A stretch of 64,000 nucleotides of DNA from an uncultured Lachnospiraceae bacterium (GTDB lineage Bacteria; Bacillota; Clostridia; Lachnospirales; Lachnospiraceae), in NCBI GenBank assembly GCA_905201915.1, contig CAJKQE010000004.1:12132-76131 (forward strand), read 5' to 3'. The position numbers were made by a program, and so were the translations under genes. Positions 32,764 to 42,062 of this stretch are shown one piece after another; the stretch's first letter is position 1, and each line of letters starts with the position of its first letter. The notes beneath the pieces were generated by a model. That model did no database searches. It was not told where the DNA came from and worked only from the letters and a program-made list of their open reading frames with translations.

Positions 32764-34728
32764 TTAACAGATTTCTGCACCTGCAGGCATATCTTTATCC
32801 GGAGTCATAAGAGCCAATTCCCCGTCAAAGCCTTCTGCACATAAAATCATACCCTCTGAAACAATACCGGCTAATTTGGCAGGTTTTAAGTTTACTAAAA
32901 CCATAACCTTCTTGCCAACCATATCTTCCGGTTTGTAGTTGGATTTAATTCCTGATACAATCTGCTTTACCTGACTTCCGATTTTAACCTGAGAACACAG
33001 AAGTTTTTTGGATTTTTTTACTTCTTCACAGGCAATAATCTCACCAACCTGGAATTGCATTTTCATAAAATCGTCAAAAGTAACTTCTTCTTTTGCTTCA
33101 ATATCTATAACAGGAGCTTCTTCCTTTTCTTCTGCTGCTTCTTCTGTTTTTTCTTCTTCCTTCATAGCTTCTACTTTTTCCAGTACTTCTTTGACATCCA
33201 GACGTGCAAATAAAATTTCCGGTTTTTCTGTAACTTTGTTTCCGGATGGATATAAACCAAATGTTTCTAATTCTTCATATTCACGTTTTGGTGCATTTAA
33301 CTGTGTCAGAATTTTTCCTGTTGTTTCAGGCATAAAGGACTCTAATAAAGATGCTCCAATACAAATTCCCTCTACCAGATTATAGAGAACGGTTGCAAGA
33401 CGGTCTTGCTTATCTTCCTCTTTTGCCAAAGCCCATGGCATTGTTTCATCAATGTATTTGTTGCAGCGTTTGAATAAAGTAAAGATTTCTGTAATAGCAT
33501 CTGCCACACGAAGTTCTTCCATTTTTGCTGCTACTTTTGCTTTTGTTCCCAGTACAACTGCCTTTAATTCTTCATCTACAGGCTCACATACATTCGTATT
33601 TTTTACTTCTCCGCCAAAGTATTTATTAGACATGGAGATTGTTCTGTTTACCAGATTTCCTAAAGTATTTGCAAGTTCGGAATTTAAACGCTCTACCATC
33701 AGCTCCCATGTAATTACACCATCGTTTTCAAATGGCATTTCATGAAGAACAAAGTAACGCACTGCGTCTACGCCAAAGAAATCTACTAACTGGTCTGCAT
33801 AAAGAACATTTCCTTTTGATTTACTCATTTTCCCATCACCCTGTAAAAGCCAAGGATGTCCGAAAATCTGTTTTGGCAAAGGCAAATCAAGGGCCATAAG
33901 GAAAATTGGCCAGTAAATTGTATGGAAACGGATAATATCTTTTCCAATTAAATGTAAGTCTGCAGGCCAGTCTTTCTTAAACTGTTCTGTGTTTTCTCCG
34001 TCACAATCATATCCAATACCTGTAATATAGTTTGTAAGAGCATCCAACCATACATATACTACGTGTTTTGGATCGAAGTCTACAGGAATTCCCCATTTAA
34101 AGGAAGTTCTGGATACACATAAATCCTGAAGTCCCGGAAGAAGGAAGTTGTTCATCATTTCATTCTTTCTTGATACAGGCTGAATAAACTCAGGATGTGT
34201 ATTGATATGATCAATCAGTCTCTGCGCATATTTACTCATTCTAAAGAAATATGCTTCTTCCTTTGCAGGTGTTACAGGACGTCCGCAATCCGGACACTTG
34301 CCATCTACCAGCTGAGACTCTGTAAAGAAAGACTCACATGGTGTACAATACATACCTTCGTAATAGCCTTTGTAAATATCACCCTGATCATACAGTTTTT
34401 TGAAAATTTTCTGTACCTGTTTTTCATGATAATCATCTGTTGTACGGATAAATTTATCATAAGAAGTATTCATTAAATCCCAAATACTCTTAATTTCTCC
34501 TGCTACATTATCAACAAATTCTTTGCAGCTTACACCGGCTTCTGCTGCCTTTAACTCAATTTTCTGTCCATGTTCATCTGTTCCTGTCTGGAAAAATACA
34601 TCATATCCCTGCTGTCTTTTAAATCTGGCAATACTGTCTGCAAGAATTGCTTCATACGTATTTCCAATATGTGGTTTGCCTGATGTATAGGCAATTGCGG
34701 TAGTAATATAATATTTTTTCTTATCCAA
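32764..34728 (-). CDS. metG: Methionine-tRNA ligase with C-terminal tRNA-binding domain
   Basis: A 654-residue class I synthetase. It has HIGH-type PHIGNTYEA near residue 17, zinc knuckle CTPC...CPDC near 125-145, KMSKSKGN near 300, an anticodon-binding helical domain, a Glu-rich linker (EEEKTEEAAEEKEEAPV) and a C-terminal EMAP-II/Trbp111-like domain from about 545. I place the start at the TTG at 34728, which has AAGGAGG 8 bp upstream; the ATG at 34770 would add a leader with no ribosome site. A T-box leader precedes it. Confidence 0.95.
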   Translation of the reverse strand: MDKKKYYITTAIAYTSGKPHIGNTYEAILADSIARFKRQQGYDVFFQTGTDEHGQKIELKAAEAGVSCKEFVDNVAGEIKSIWDLMNTSYDKFIRTTDDYHEKQVQKIFKKLYDQGDIYKGYYEGMYCTPCESFFTESQLVDGKCPDCGRPVTPAKEEAYFFRMSKYAQRLIDHINTHPEFIQPVSRKNEMMNNFLLPGLQDLCVSRTSFKWGIPVDFDPKHVVYVWLDALTNYITGIGYDCDGENTEQFKKDWPADLHLIGKDIIRFHTIYWPIFLMALDLPLPKQIFGHPWLLQGDGKMSKSKGNVLYADQLVDFFGVDAVRYFVLHEMPFENDGVITWELMVERLNSELANTLGNLVNRTISMSNKYFGGEVKNTNVCEPVDEELKAVVLGTKAKVAAKMEELRVADAITEIFTLFKRCNKYIDETMPWALAKEEDKQDRLATVLYNLVEGICIGASLLESFMPETTGKILTQLNAPKREYEELETFGLYPSGNKVTEKPEILFARLDVKEVLEKVEAMKEEEKTEEAAEEKEEAPVIDIEAKEEVTFDDFMKMQFQVGEIIACEEVKKSKKLLCSQVKIGSQVKQIVSGIKSNYKPEDMVGKKVMVLVNLKPAKLAGIVSEGMILCAEGFDGELALMTPDKDMPAGAEIC

Positions 34729-34871
34729 TTTTCTTTCCTCCTTATATAAAAAGATTGCGCAACAACGCAATCTCCGCGAGCGAGCAGTTCACAAAGTGAT
34801 AATTTCATCTCCGCGAGCTGCGCATCTTTGCGGAGCATTTTTGTTTCATAGGACGCAATTTCCTATGAAAT
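34729..34871 (-). other. Hairpin-rich spacer between T-box terminator and metG
   Basis: About 140 bp with several inverted repeats: TTTCATAGGA/TCCTATGAAA, CTCCGC/GCGGAG and GATTGCG/CGCAATC. ATCTCCGCGAGC occurs twice, 48 bp apart. No gene is visible. The stems could modulate translation of the TTG-initiated metG or be a small repeat insertion. Confidence 0.45.
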
Positions 34872-34872
34872 G

Positions 34873-35150
34873 AAAAAGGCTCGCCTTCTATATAAGAAGG
34901 CGAGCCTATAACTCACGTTACCACTTCTATTCATCTGTACCTCGCAGCACAAACCTCAACGAGTATCTTTTAATACCCTGCCGCTATAACAGGCGGAACC
35001 TGTCGCAGCCTTGGCAATTTTGCTTCGGTGCGCCTCTCAGGAGCCATTTTCCATATACCCTCATTCATTCCTCTCAGCCTATGGGAATTTCTCTGTAAAA
35101 TGCAAAATATATGTACTCTCTCCGTCACTGTGTTTACATATATAAAATAT
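34873..35150 (-). ncRNA. T-box leader of metG
   Basis: On the minus strand the leader carries the T-box sequence AAGTGGTAACGTG (34911-34927 region), a variant of the TGGNACCGCG core. A Stem I region upstream contains GAGGGTATATGG with ATG codons that could serve as the methionine specifier. It ends in the strong terminator AGGCTCGCCTTCT/AGAAGGCGAGCCTTTTT (34873-34907). Uncharged tRNA-Met should stabilise the antiterminator and switch metG on. Confidence 0.82.
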
Positions 35151-35187
35151 GCTAACATATTCAGGAATATTTGTAAACACTCTTTTT

Positions 35188-36531
35188 TTACATAAACTCA
35201 TGCTCTTTACTGAGTTTTTTCACAATCTTAACAGATGCTAAAATTGCAATCAAGTTTGGAATTACCATAAGTCCGTTAAACATATCGGACATATTCCATA
35301 CTAAATCAACCTTCAAAGTAGAACCTACTAAAACACAGACAACTACCAGAAAAGCATAAATTTTAACTGCTTTTTGACCCAAAAGGCTACGCACGTTTAC
35401 TTCACCAAAATAATACCAGCCAATAATCGTAGTAAATGCAAAGAACAACATACAAATAGCAATAAAAATCTTACCAAAAGAACCAAAGGCTGAATCAAAG
35501 GCAACCTGTGCTAAAGCAGAACCTGTTTCTCCACTTGACAATGCTCCTGTAGAAAGAATTACAAGGGCTGTTAAAGTAAGAATTACAAAAGTATCAATAA
35601 ATACACCCATCATAGCAATAATACCCTGATCTCCAGGATGTTTTACATCTGCTGTCGCATGTGCATGAGGTGTAGAACCCATACCTGCTTCATTGGAAAA
35701 AAGACCTCTTGCCACACCAAAACGCATAGCTTTCTGCACAGTTACACCAAGAGCACCTCCAAGTACCGCCTCCGGTGCAAATGCTGCTACAAAAATATCA
35801 TGAAATGCAGTCCCTACACTGCTGCCATTCATAAATAAAATAACTAAGCATCCAATAATGTAAATAAGCGCCATTAAAGGAACAACTTTTTCTGTAACTC
35901 TGGCAATTCGGTTAATGCCTCCCAGGAAAATAAATGCTGCTACAATAGCCACTAAAATTCCGACATGAAATGGTTTAATGCCAAAAGCATTGTAGAAAGA
36001 ACTTCCGATGGAATTAGACTGCACCATATTTCCCATAAATCCTAATGCCAAAATAATTGCAACAGAGAAAAATCCTGCAAGGAACTTACCAAATTTTCCT
36101 TTAAAAATATATTTAATATAATAAACAGGCCCGCCTACAATTACACCATTTTCTTTTACTCTGGTGTGCTGTGCCATAACTGCTTCCGCATAAATGGTCG
36201 CCATTCCAAAAAATGCGCTCACCCACATCCAAAAAATAGCACCCGGACCTCCTGCTGCAATAGCTGTAGCCGCACCGGCAATATTTCCTGTACCTACCTG
36301 AGCTGCAATAGCTGTAGCCAATGCCTGAAAAGAGCTTAATCCGTTTTCACTGCTTTTTCCATGAAGAGAAAATCCCCCGAACATCTTCTTCATTCCTACA
36401 CCAAATTTTCGCACCTGAATAAATTTCAGCGTAAAAGTATAAAAAATACCTGTACCTAAAAGTAAGATTAAAAGTGCATAATCCCATAAAAATTTGTTTA
36501 CCAGCTCCACAATAGACGCTATCATTTCCAT
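35188..36531 (-). CDS. AGCS-family sodium:alanine/glycine symporter
   Basis: A 447-residue transporter with about eleven helices and the family signatures GTGNIAGAATAIAAGGPGAIFWMW and SNEAGMGSTPHAHATADVKHPGDQG. AGCS proteins import alanine or glycine with Na+. AAAGGAG lies 8 bp before the ATG at 36531. A tandem glycine riboswitch controls it, so glycine is the likely substrate. High glycine would switch uptake off or on depending on the platform; a terminator lies between the aptamers and the gene. Confidence 0.94.
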   Translation of the reverse strand: MEMIASIVELVNKFLWDYALLILLLGTGIFYTFTLKFIQVRKFGVGMKKMFGGFSLHGKSSENGLSSFQALATAIAAQVGTGNIAGAATAIAAGGPGAIFWMWVSAFFGMATIYAEAVMAQHTRVKENGVIVGGPVYYIKYIFKGKFGKFLAGFFSVAIILALGFMGNMVQSNSIGSSFYNAFGIKPFHVGILVAIVAAFIFLGGINRIARVTEKVVPLMALIYIIGCLVILFMNGSSVGTAFHDIFVAAFAPEAVLGGALGVTVQKAMRFGVARGLFSNEAGMGSTPHAHATADVKHPGDQGIIAMMGVFIDTFVILTLTALVILSTGALSSGETGSALAQVAFDSAFGSFGKIFIAICMLFFAFTTIIGWYYFGEVNVRSLLGQKAVKIYAFLVVVCVLVGSTLKVDLVWNMSDMFNGLMVIPNLIAILASVKIVKKLSKEHEFM

Positions 36532-36583
36532 TTTTCTGTCTCCTTTTCTTTTCATTCTATTTGCCTATTGTTGTCTGAAACAA

Positions 36584-36619
36584 TAAAAAACCTGTGAGAT
36601 TGCGAAAATCCCACAGGTT
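36584..36619 (-). terminator. Terminator of the glycine riboswitch
   Basis: AACCTGTGGGATT... pairs with ...AATCTCACAGGTT and is followed by TTTTTT on the minus strand, 50 bp before the symporter start. Confidence 0.8.
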
Positions 36620-36689
36620 AAAGTTCTTTTCAAGCGCAACTGCGTTCAACCATAAACGTAGCACCTAAAGGCACTACCTTTACGAAAAA

Positions 36690-36851
36690 CTTCACTGTCC
36701 TTTTGCCTGAGAGATTCACAGACACTGTCTGCTTACACCTTCGGCACCCTTTTCGGGATTCTCCAGAGAGCCATCCAGATGCAGTCCTGCTTTTTTCAAA
36801 GCCCCTGAGAGTATTACTCCTTCGGTGGGCAATATTGCCTCTTTCCTGCAG
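36690..36851 (-). ncRNA. Tandem glycine riboswitch
   Basis: Read on the minus strand, the first aptamer (about 36790-36851) has GAAAGAGGC, CACCGAAGGAG and CTCTCAGG. The second (about 36690-36777) has CTCTGGAGA, GGTGCCGAAGGTG and TCTCTCAGGCAAAAGGACAG. These are the conserved elements of the gcvT-type glycine aptamers in tandem. They precede an AGCS symporter gene and a terminator. Confidence 0.92.
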
Positions 36852-36885
36852 CCTTCTATTGGCACAATATGCAAATAACGATTTT

Positions 36886-36913
36886 ATTATAGCACTGGTT
36901 TTTTATTTGTCAA
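36886..36913 (-). promoter_or_regulatory. Sigma-A promoter of the symporter transcript
   Basis: Consensus TTGACA (36908-36913) and TATAAT (36886-36891) with a 16-bp spacer on the minus strand, upstream of the glycine riboswitch. Confidence 0.82.
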
Positions 36914-36953
36914 TCCCCTTTATGAGGACAAATGTATTTTTCTCAAGAACACT

Positions 36954-37640
36954 TCATTTTCTCTTTTTAATATAGCAAATATTGCTCACCAAAGAACAGC
37001 TATACTTTTTCACATAGTTCTGATACTCATAAAAATTAATATAATATTCCCTTCCCCATGAAGAAATACGTAGCCACTCACTTTCAAATCCTGTAACCAC
37101 GACAAAATGAGCTGCTGTTTCTGCTATTTTTTCGTATCCCTCTTCTGTCTTATTATAAAAAGCCAGCTTATGTTTCCTTAAAGGAATAGGAAAGTTCGGG
37201 CCGATTGCCAAAATCACAGGTATATCGTGTGCCAGCATAGCTTTTATTCTGTTTGGTATATTTCGACTCCTTACCCCAAAGGCTGCCTTTAAAGGAATTC
37301 TATTTTTAATAAAATAACGATTTACCTCTATTCCTAAAAGCCAACCGGGAATTCCCAGACCCGGAATAATAGGAAAGTATTTTTTACGCATTGTTTCTAC
37401 ACATTTCTCATAAACCTCAGCATCTAAAATACCATTTCCTTTCTCTTCTTCCTGAAACTCCTTACCTTTACAGTAATCTTTATGTAAATCCAAATACAGA
37501 AGCATATCCGTTGCCGCAATCGTACCACAGCCATAACCTGACATACTTCCTCCCTTCCACCATTCCTGATTACCACCATAAGACAGCTTTCCATCTTTCA
37601 TAATTGCTATATAAGGTTCATTCAGCTTCCCTGCCTTCAT
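36954..37640 (-). CDS. Predicted papain-fold (C39-like) cysteine peptidase
   Basis: A 228-residue protein with a plausible Cys-His-Asn/Asp arrangement: Cys in MSGYGCGTIAATDM, His in TAAHFVVVTGF and ISSWGREYYIN. This is the layout of C39-like/papain-fold peptidases. It has no signal peptide or ABC domain. It starts inside the stop of the DapF-like gene (ATGA, 4-bp overlap), so the two are translationally coupled and probably act on the same small molecule or peptide. No catalytic test is possible here. Confidence 0.6.
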   Translation of the reverse strand: MKAGKLNEPYIAIMKDGKLSYGGNQEWWKGGSMSGYGCGTIAATDMLLYLDLHKDYCKGKEFQEEEKGNGILDAEVYEKCVETMRKKYFPIIPGLGIPGWLLGIEVNRYFIKNRIPLKAAFGVRSRNIPNRIKAMLAHDIPVILAIGPNFPIPLRKHKLAFYNKTEEGYEKIAETAAHFVVVTGFESEWLRISSWGREYYINFYEYQNYVKKYSCSLVSNICYIKKRK

Positions 37641-38416
37641 TTTATGTCAACCTTCATTTCTTCTGATATTGTTACCGGTCCTCCCATTTTACAGGAAAGT
37701 ACCTTGCCATTCTCTTTTTTTACATAAGCTTCTATCATGCCTCCCGGCTGATGAAGCTCGTATACAAATTCTCCGGTATCTGCATCTTTAGAAAGATACA
37801 CAGCTGCTCCCATACTGCCACTTCCGCAGCTACTCTCCCAGACCATGGAAGTGGTACTCTCCACATATACCACGGGAGTCATCTTACTTTCCTCTAAAAA
37901 CATAACACCATAAGCATCACAAGGGCAGACTCTTTTTGCCTTCTCAATAAGTTCATCTACAAACTCCTGAGCTTTTGGAGCGCTATTTACAATAATGTGA
38001 CAAATCCCCTCAAATACAACCATCGAATATTTTTCCTCTTTTACGGAAATTTCTTTAATCTCCATTGGAAGAGGCATTTCTGTCCTTGCAGTCCCCTTTT
38101 CCATATCTACTGCCACCTTCAGTTTCTTTTGAGAACCGCTGACATCCACCCACACATCTTCTGCCTTTTCTTCTGAAAGCATACTTAACAAATATCCAAA
38201 GCTTCTGGTTGCATTTCCACAAAATTCACCGCCCATCATCTGCATGTGAAAACTTCCATCCTGCATTTTCTCCACAAAACCCACCTGTTCTCCGTGAAGT
38301 TCTTCCATGCACAAAAGTTCTCTGGAAATTGCCGGATAATCTTCTCTTTTTGCCGGACTCATTACAAAAATTGTTACATTGCCTGCCGGGTTTGCTACTC
38401 TAATTTTTAATTCCAT
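37637..38416 (-). CDS. DapF-fold amino-acid racemase/epimerase
   Basis: A 259-residue PLP-independent epimerase-fold protein. The two catalytic cysteines lie in GGEFCGNATRSFGY and SSCGSGSMGAAVYL, at the positions of the DapF base pair, and NPAGN at the N-terminus matches the fold. Sequence differs from housekeeping DapF (GGEFCGNA rather than the usual MCGNGxR context). A stand-alone racemase such as the histidine racemase CntK is as likely as diaminopimelate epimerase. It is coupled to the C39-like gene. Confidence 0.75.
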   Translation of the reverse strand: MELKIRVANPAGNVTIFVMSPAKREDYPAISRELLCMEELHGEQVGFVEKMQDGSFHMQMMGGEFCGNATRSFGYLLSMLSEEKAEDVWVDVSGSQKKLKVAVDMEKGTARTEMPLPMEIKEISVKEEKYSMVVFEGICHIIVNSAPKAQEFVDELIEKAKRVCPCDAYGVMFLEESKMTPVVYVESTTSMVWESSCGSGSMGAAVYLSKDADTGEFVYELHQPGGMIEAYVKKENGKVLSCKMGGPVTISEEMKVDIK

Positions 38417-38565
38417 ATCTTCATACCTCCCAAATATTTTCGTTCCCCAATTTATTTTTAATCATATCACATTCCACATCAAAAAATAATAAAATTTATC
38501 GACATTTGTAAAAAGCTGTGATATATATTGAGTATAGAATTTAATAAAAAAGGGGGGGACTTTCA

Positions 38566-39930
38566 TTGAAGACTAAAAAGACTTCTGTAAACCAGATTAC
38601 AGAGGGTGTTATATGGAAACAGCTCTTGTTTTTCTTCTTCCCGATTATGCTGGGAACTCTGTTTCAGCAGCTCTACAATACTGCTGACGCAGTTGTAGTA
38701 GGTCGTTTTGTAGGAACGCAGGCGCTTGCTGCCGTAGGTGGCTCCACCGGACAAATGGTTAATCTGATTGTAGGATTTTTTGTAGGTCTTTCTTCCGGTG
38801 CCACAGTTATTATAGCTCGCTATTATGGAGCAAAAAACAAAAAAGAACTCAACGATACTCTGCATACTGCTGCCGCTCTCTCTATTGTAGGAAGCATTAT
38901 TATCACCATTGCCGGTATTGCTTTAACACCTTTTATGTTAAAACTTATGAACACTCCAAAAGACGTTATTCAGGGTTCTTCTACTTATCTTAGAATTTAT
39001 TTTGCAGGCATTATTTTTGTATTTATTTATAACGTAGGTTCTGCTATTTTAAGAGCTGTGGGCGACTCTAAACGTCCTCTTTATTTTCTGATTGTATGTT
39101 GTTTTATTAATATCTTTCTGGATGTTCTTCTGGTAGTAGGATTTAATATGGGAGTTGCAGGTGCAGCTCTTGCTACTGTAATTTCTCAGGCGGTCAGTGC
39201 GGTTCTGGTTATTTACGCTTTAATGAACTCCAAAGATATGTATTGCCTGAAACCAAAGGAAATTCATTTTCATAAATTCCTGTTTTTGTCCATTGTTACT
39301 ATTGGTCTTCCTGCTGGAATTCAGTCTGTCATGTATAATCTTTCCAATATGATTATTCAGACTTCTCTCAATGATTTGGGAACCAGTACCATGGCAGCTT
39401 ACACTGCTTTTGGCAAAATCGATGCCATTTATTGGATGATTTCCGGTGCTTTCAGTGTGGCAATTACAACGTTTATCGGACAGAATTATGGTGCGGGAAA
39501 ATATCATCGTATGAAAAAAAGCGTTACCGTTTGTCTTTTCATGGATTTTATTGCTTCTTTGCTGGTAAGTATTCTTTTACTTTCTCTGGGTGAATATCTT
39601 CTTAGAATGTTTACCACAGACCCGGAAGTTATTAAAATCGGTATGAAGATCATTCACATTATTGCACCTTCCTACGTGCTGTTTATTTTTATTGAAATCT
39701 TATCCAGCGCTCTTCGAGGAGTGGGAAATGTACTGGTTCCTATGCTTATGACCTGTACAGGTGTATGCTTGCTTCGTATTATCTGGATTTTCCTTGTAAT
39801 ACCGAAAAAACCAAGTATTTCCGATATTTTGCTCTGTTATCCTATCTCATGGGGATTGACAGCAGCCCTGTTTGTTATTTACTATTACTTTGACCAGAAA
39901 AAATTCTATAAAACACATATAGAACACTAA
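38566..39930 (+). CDS. MATE-family multidrug/metabolite efflux transporter
   Basis: A 454-residue antiporter with twelve helices in two bundles. The N-terminal signature is PIMLGTLFQQLYNTADAVVVGRFVG, followed by IGTQALAAVGG-type and LPAGIQSVMYNLSNM segments. MATE proteins export cationic compounds using Na+ or H+. The start is TTG at 38566 behind a G-rich ribosome site. It lies 28 bp before the GH20 gene in the same direction, so they are likely co-transcribed. Confidence 0.93.
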   Translation: MKTKKTSVNQITEGVIWKQLLFFFFPIMLGTLFQQLYNTADAVVVGRFVGTQALAAVGGSTGQMVNLIVGFFVGLSSGATVIIARYYGAKNKKELNDTLHTAAALSIVGSIIITIAGIALTPFMLKLMNTPKDVIQGSSTYLRIYFAGIIFVFIYNVGSAILRAVGDSKRPLYFLIVCCFINIFLDVLLVVGFNMGVAGAALATVISQAVSAVLVIYALMNSKDMYCLKPKEIHFHKFLFLSIVTIGLPAGIQSVMYNLSNMIIQTSLNDLGTSTMAAYTAFGKIDAIYWMISGAFSVAITTFIGQNYGAGKYHRMKKSVTVCLFMDFIASLLVSILLLSLGEYLLRMFTTDPEVIKIGMKIIHIIAPSYVLFIFIEILSSALRGVGNVLVPMLMTCTGVCLLRIIWIFLVIPKKPSISDILLCYPISWGLTAALFVIYYYFDQKKFYKTHIEH

Positions 39931-39958
39931 AATAATTAAATGAAAGGAAGCTATTATT

Positions 39959-41878
39959 ATGACTTTTTCGTATTGCAACACTCCTTCCTCTCTGGACCTT
40001 GCGCTGATTGAGGAAAGTACACAAATACTTTTAAATGAGTACAGCAAGCAGAATGAACACGCACAAAATCTCTGTGTTCATGTGACTTTCACTCCTTCCG
40101 GAAACACCTTAAAGGTTTCCAAAAAAGGTGAACAGTGCACGATTACCTGCCACGAACCGGCACATTATTTCCGTTGTCTCAATCATCTTATTCATCACTT
40201 AGATGAAGATTTTGACTTTGAAGAAACAGGATTTTTTGAAAAAAATGGTTTTATGCTGGATTGTTCCAGAAATGCTGTTTCTACCATAGATACCGTAAAA
40301 AAATTAATTCGTATTATGGCAAAGCTTGGACTTAATCAGTTACTTTTATATACAGAAGATACTTATGAAGTTCCGGGACTTCCTTACTTTGGCACTTACA
40401 GAGGTCGTTACTCACAGGAAGAAATCCGTCAGTTAGATGACTATGCTTACCAGTTTGGAATTGAACTTGTTCCCTGTATTCAGACGCTTGCTCATCTGAG
40501 AAACGCCCTGAAATGGCCTATGGGACAGGAGTTAAAAGACAGTGCAGATATTCTGTTGGTAGGTTCTGAAAAAGTTTACGATTTCATCAGACAACTTCTG
40601 ACTTCTGTAAAAAATTGTTTTCGTTCTGAAAATATTCATATCGGTATGGATGAAGCTGTTATGTTGGGACTTGGAAACTATCTCCATCAAAATGGCTACA
40701 AGAAAAGCTCTGAACTACTTTTAGAGCACACTGACCGTGTTCTGGAAATCTGCAGAGAATTAAATTTAAAACCTATGATGTGGAGCGATATGTTCATCTC
40801 CTCCAACGCAGATGAATGGTATTACAATATTGATGAAAACACAGATACTACAAACTGGACAAAACCGGCAGATGATTTAGCTCTGGTATACTGGGATTAC
40901 TATAATACAGACAGAAGCGTATATCGTAAAATGCTTCGTGTTCACCATGAAATTGCCAAAAAAACAGTCTTTGCAGGCGGTATCTGGAACTGGAATGGTA
41001 TTGCACCAAACTATGGCAGAGCAATTAACTGTACCATCCCTGCTCTTTTAGAATGTCAGGCACAAAATGTACAGGAAGTATTTGCTACCGGCTGGATGGA
41101 TAATGGCGCAGAAACCCCAATTGATGCTATTTATCCGGGACTTGTAGCATTTGCTACACTTTGCTTCCATTCTGATTTAGATGAAAATGTTTTAAAACAA
41201 AACTTTACAGACTGTGTGGATGCAAAATGGGAAGATTTTGAACTTTTAGACAGATTTGATTCTCTTTTCCAGGGAGACGGAAATAATATTTCCGCAGATA
41301 ATCCTTCAAAATATTTGCTGTATCAAGATGCTATGTTGGGTATGTTTGACTACCACATTCAAGGAGTAGATACAAAATCCTATTATAAAGATTTAGCTGA
41401 CAAGCTGGATAAGTGCGTAGAAGAAAATACCTGCTATAAAACACTGTTTAATTTCTACAAATATTTTGCCCTTGTACTGTCTGAAAAAGCTGATTTGGGA
41501 ATTCGTTTAAAAGAAGCTTATGACAAAAAAGATTTGTCCACATTAGAAGAATTAAATACAAAAGTTATCCCCAATATTCTGGAGAATTTACAACTTATGC
41601 ACCAATTCCGCGAGGAATTATGGATGAAGGATGCAAAGCCTTTTGGTTACGAGCTTATGGATATTAAACTGGGCGGAGTTTCTGCACGTTTAAAAGCTTG
41701 CCAGAGACGCATTGCCTCTTACCTTTCTAAGGAAGTGGATAAATTAGAAGAATTAGAGCAGGAACGCCTGCCTTACTGGACAGTAGAAAACAAATATCCA
41801 CATGATATGAAGATTGAACTCCGTGAAAATATCTGGAGCAGAATTGTCAGTGGCTGTGATCTGGTCGATACCGTTTAA
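39959..41878 (+). CDS. GH20 beta-N-acetylhexosaminidase-like enzyme
   Basis: A 639-residue glycosidase. The N-terminal alpha/beta domain (about 1-95) precedes a TIM barrel with NGFMLDCSRNAV, and the catalytic Asp-Glu pair in IHIGMDEA near residue 235. GH20 enzymes use substrate-assisted catalysis to remove GlcNAc or GalNAc. There is no signal peptide, so it is cytoplasmic and acts on imported oligosaccharides. AAAGGAAG precedes the ATG. Confidence 0.88.
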   Translation: MTFSYCNTPSSLDLALIEESTQILLNEYSKQNEHAQNLCVHVTFTPSGNTLKVSKKGEQCTITCHEPAHYFRCLNHLIHHLDEDFDFEETGFFEKNGFMLDCSRNAVSTIDTVKKLIRIMAKLGLNQLLLYTEDTYEVPGLPYFGTYRGRYSQEEIRQLDDYAYQFGIELVPCIQTLAHLRNALKWPMGQELKDSADILLVGSEKVYDFIRQLLTSVKNCFRSENIHIGMDEAVMLGLGNYLHQNGYKKSSELLLEHTDRVLEICRELNLKPMMWSDMFISSNADEWYYNIDENTDTTNWTKPADDLALVYWDYYNTDRSVYRKMLRVHHEIAKKTVFAGGIWNWNGIAPNYGRAINCTIPALLECQAQNVQEVFATGWMDNGAETPIDAIYPGLVAFATLCFHSDLDENVLKQNFTDCVDAKWEDFELLDRFDSLFQGDGNNISADNPSKYLLYQDAMLGMFDYHIQGVDTKSYYKDLADKLDKCVEENTCYKTLFNFYKYFALVLSEKADLGIRLKEAYDKKDLSTLEELNTKVIPNILENLQLMHQFREELWMKDAKPFGYELMDIKLGGVSARLKACQRRIASYLSKEVDKLEELEQERLPYWTVENKYPHDMKIELRENIWSRIVSGCDLVDTV

Positions 41879-41898
41879 AACATAAAATTCTTAAATTT

Positions 41899-41968
41899 GA
41901 ACTGCATTTCGAGTATATCTGTATGGAGGCAAATTAGAGCTGTATAGATATTCGGAATGCAGTTTTTA
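41899..41968 (+). terminator. Terminator after the GH20 gene
   Basis: Long imperfect stem: AACTGCATT at the left and AATGCAGTTTTT at the right, continued by TATATCT/AGATAT, ending in a T run. Confidence 0.75.
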
Positions 41969-42062
41969 TATTGAACTCTCTATATCTGAATGTTCAATCC
42001 AAGCTGCTTTTTTCTTTTCTGACAATTCCCCTATGGATTGTACCAAACTAAAGCACTGAAAA

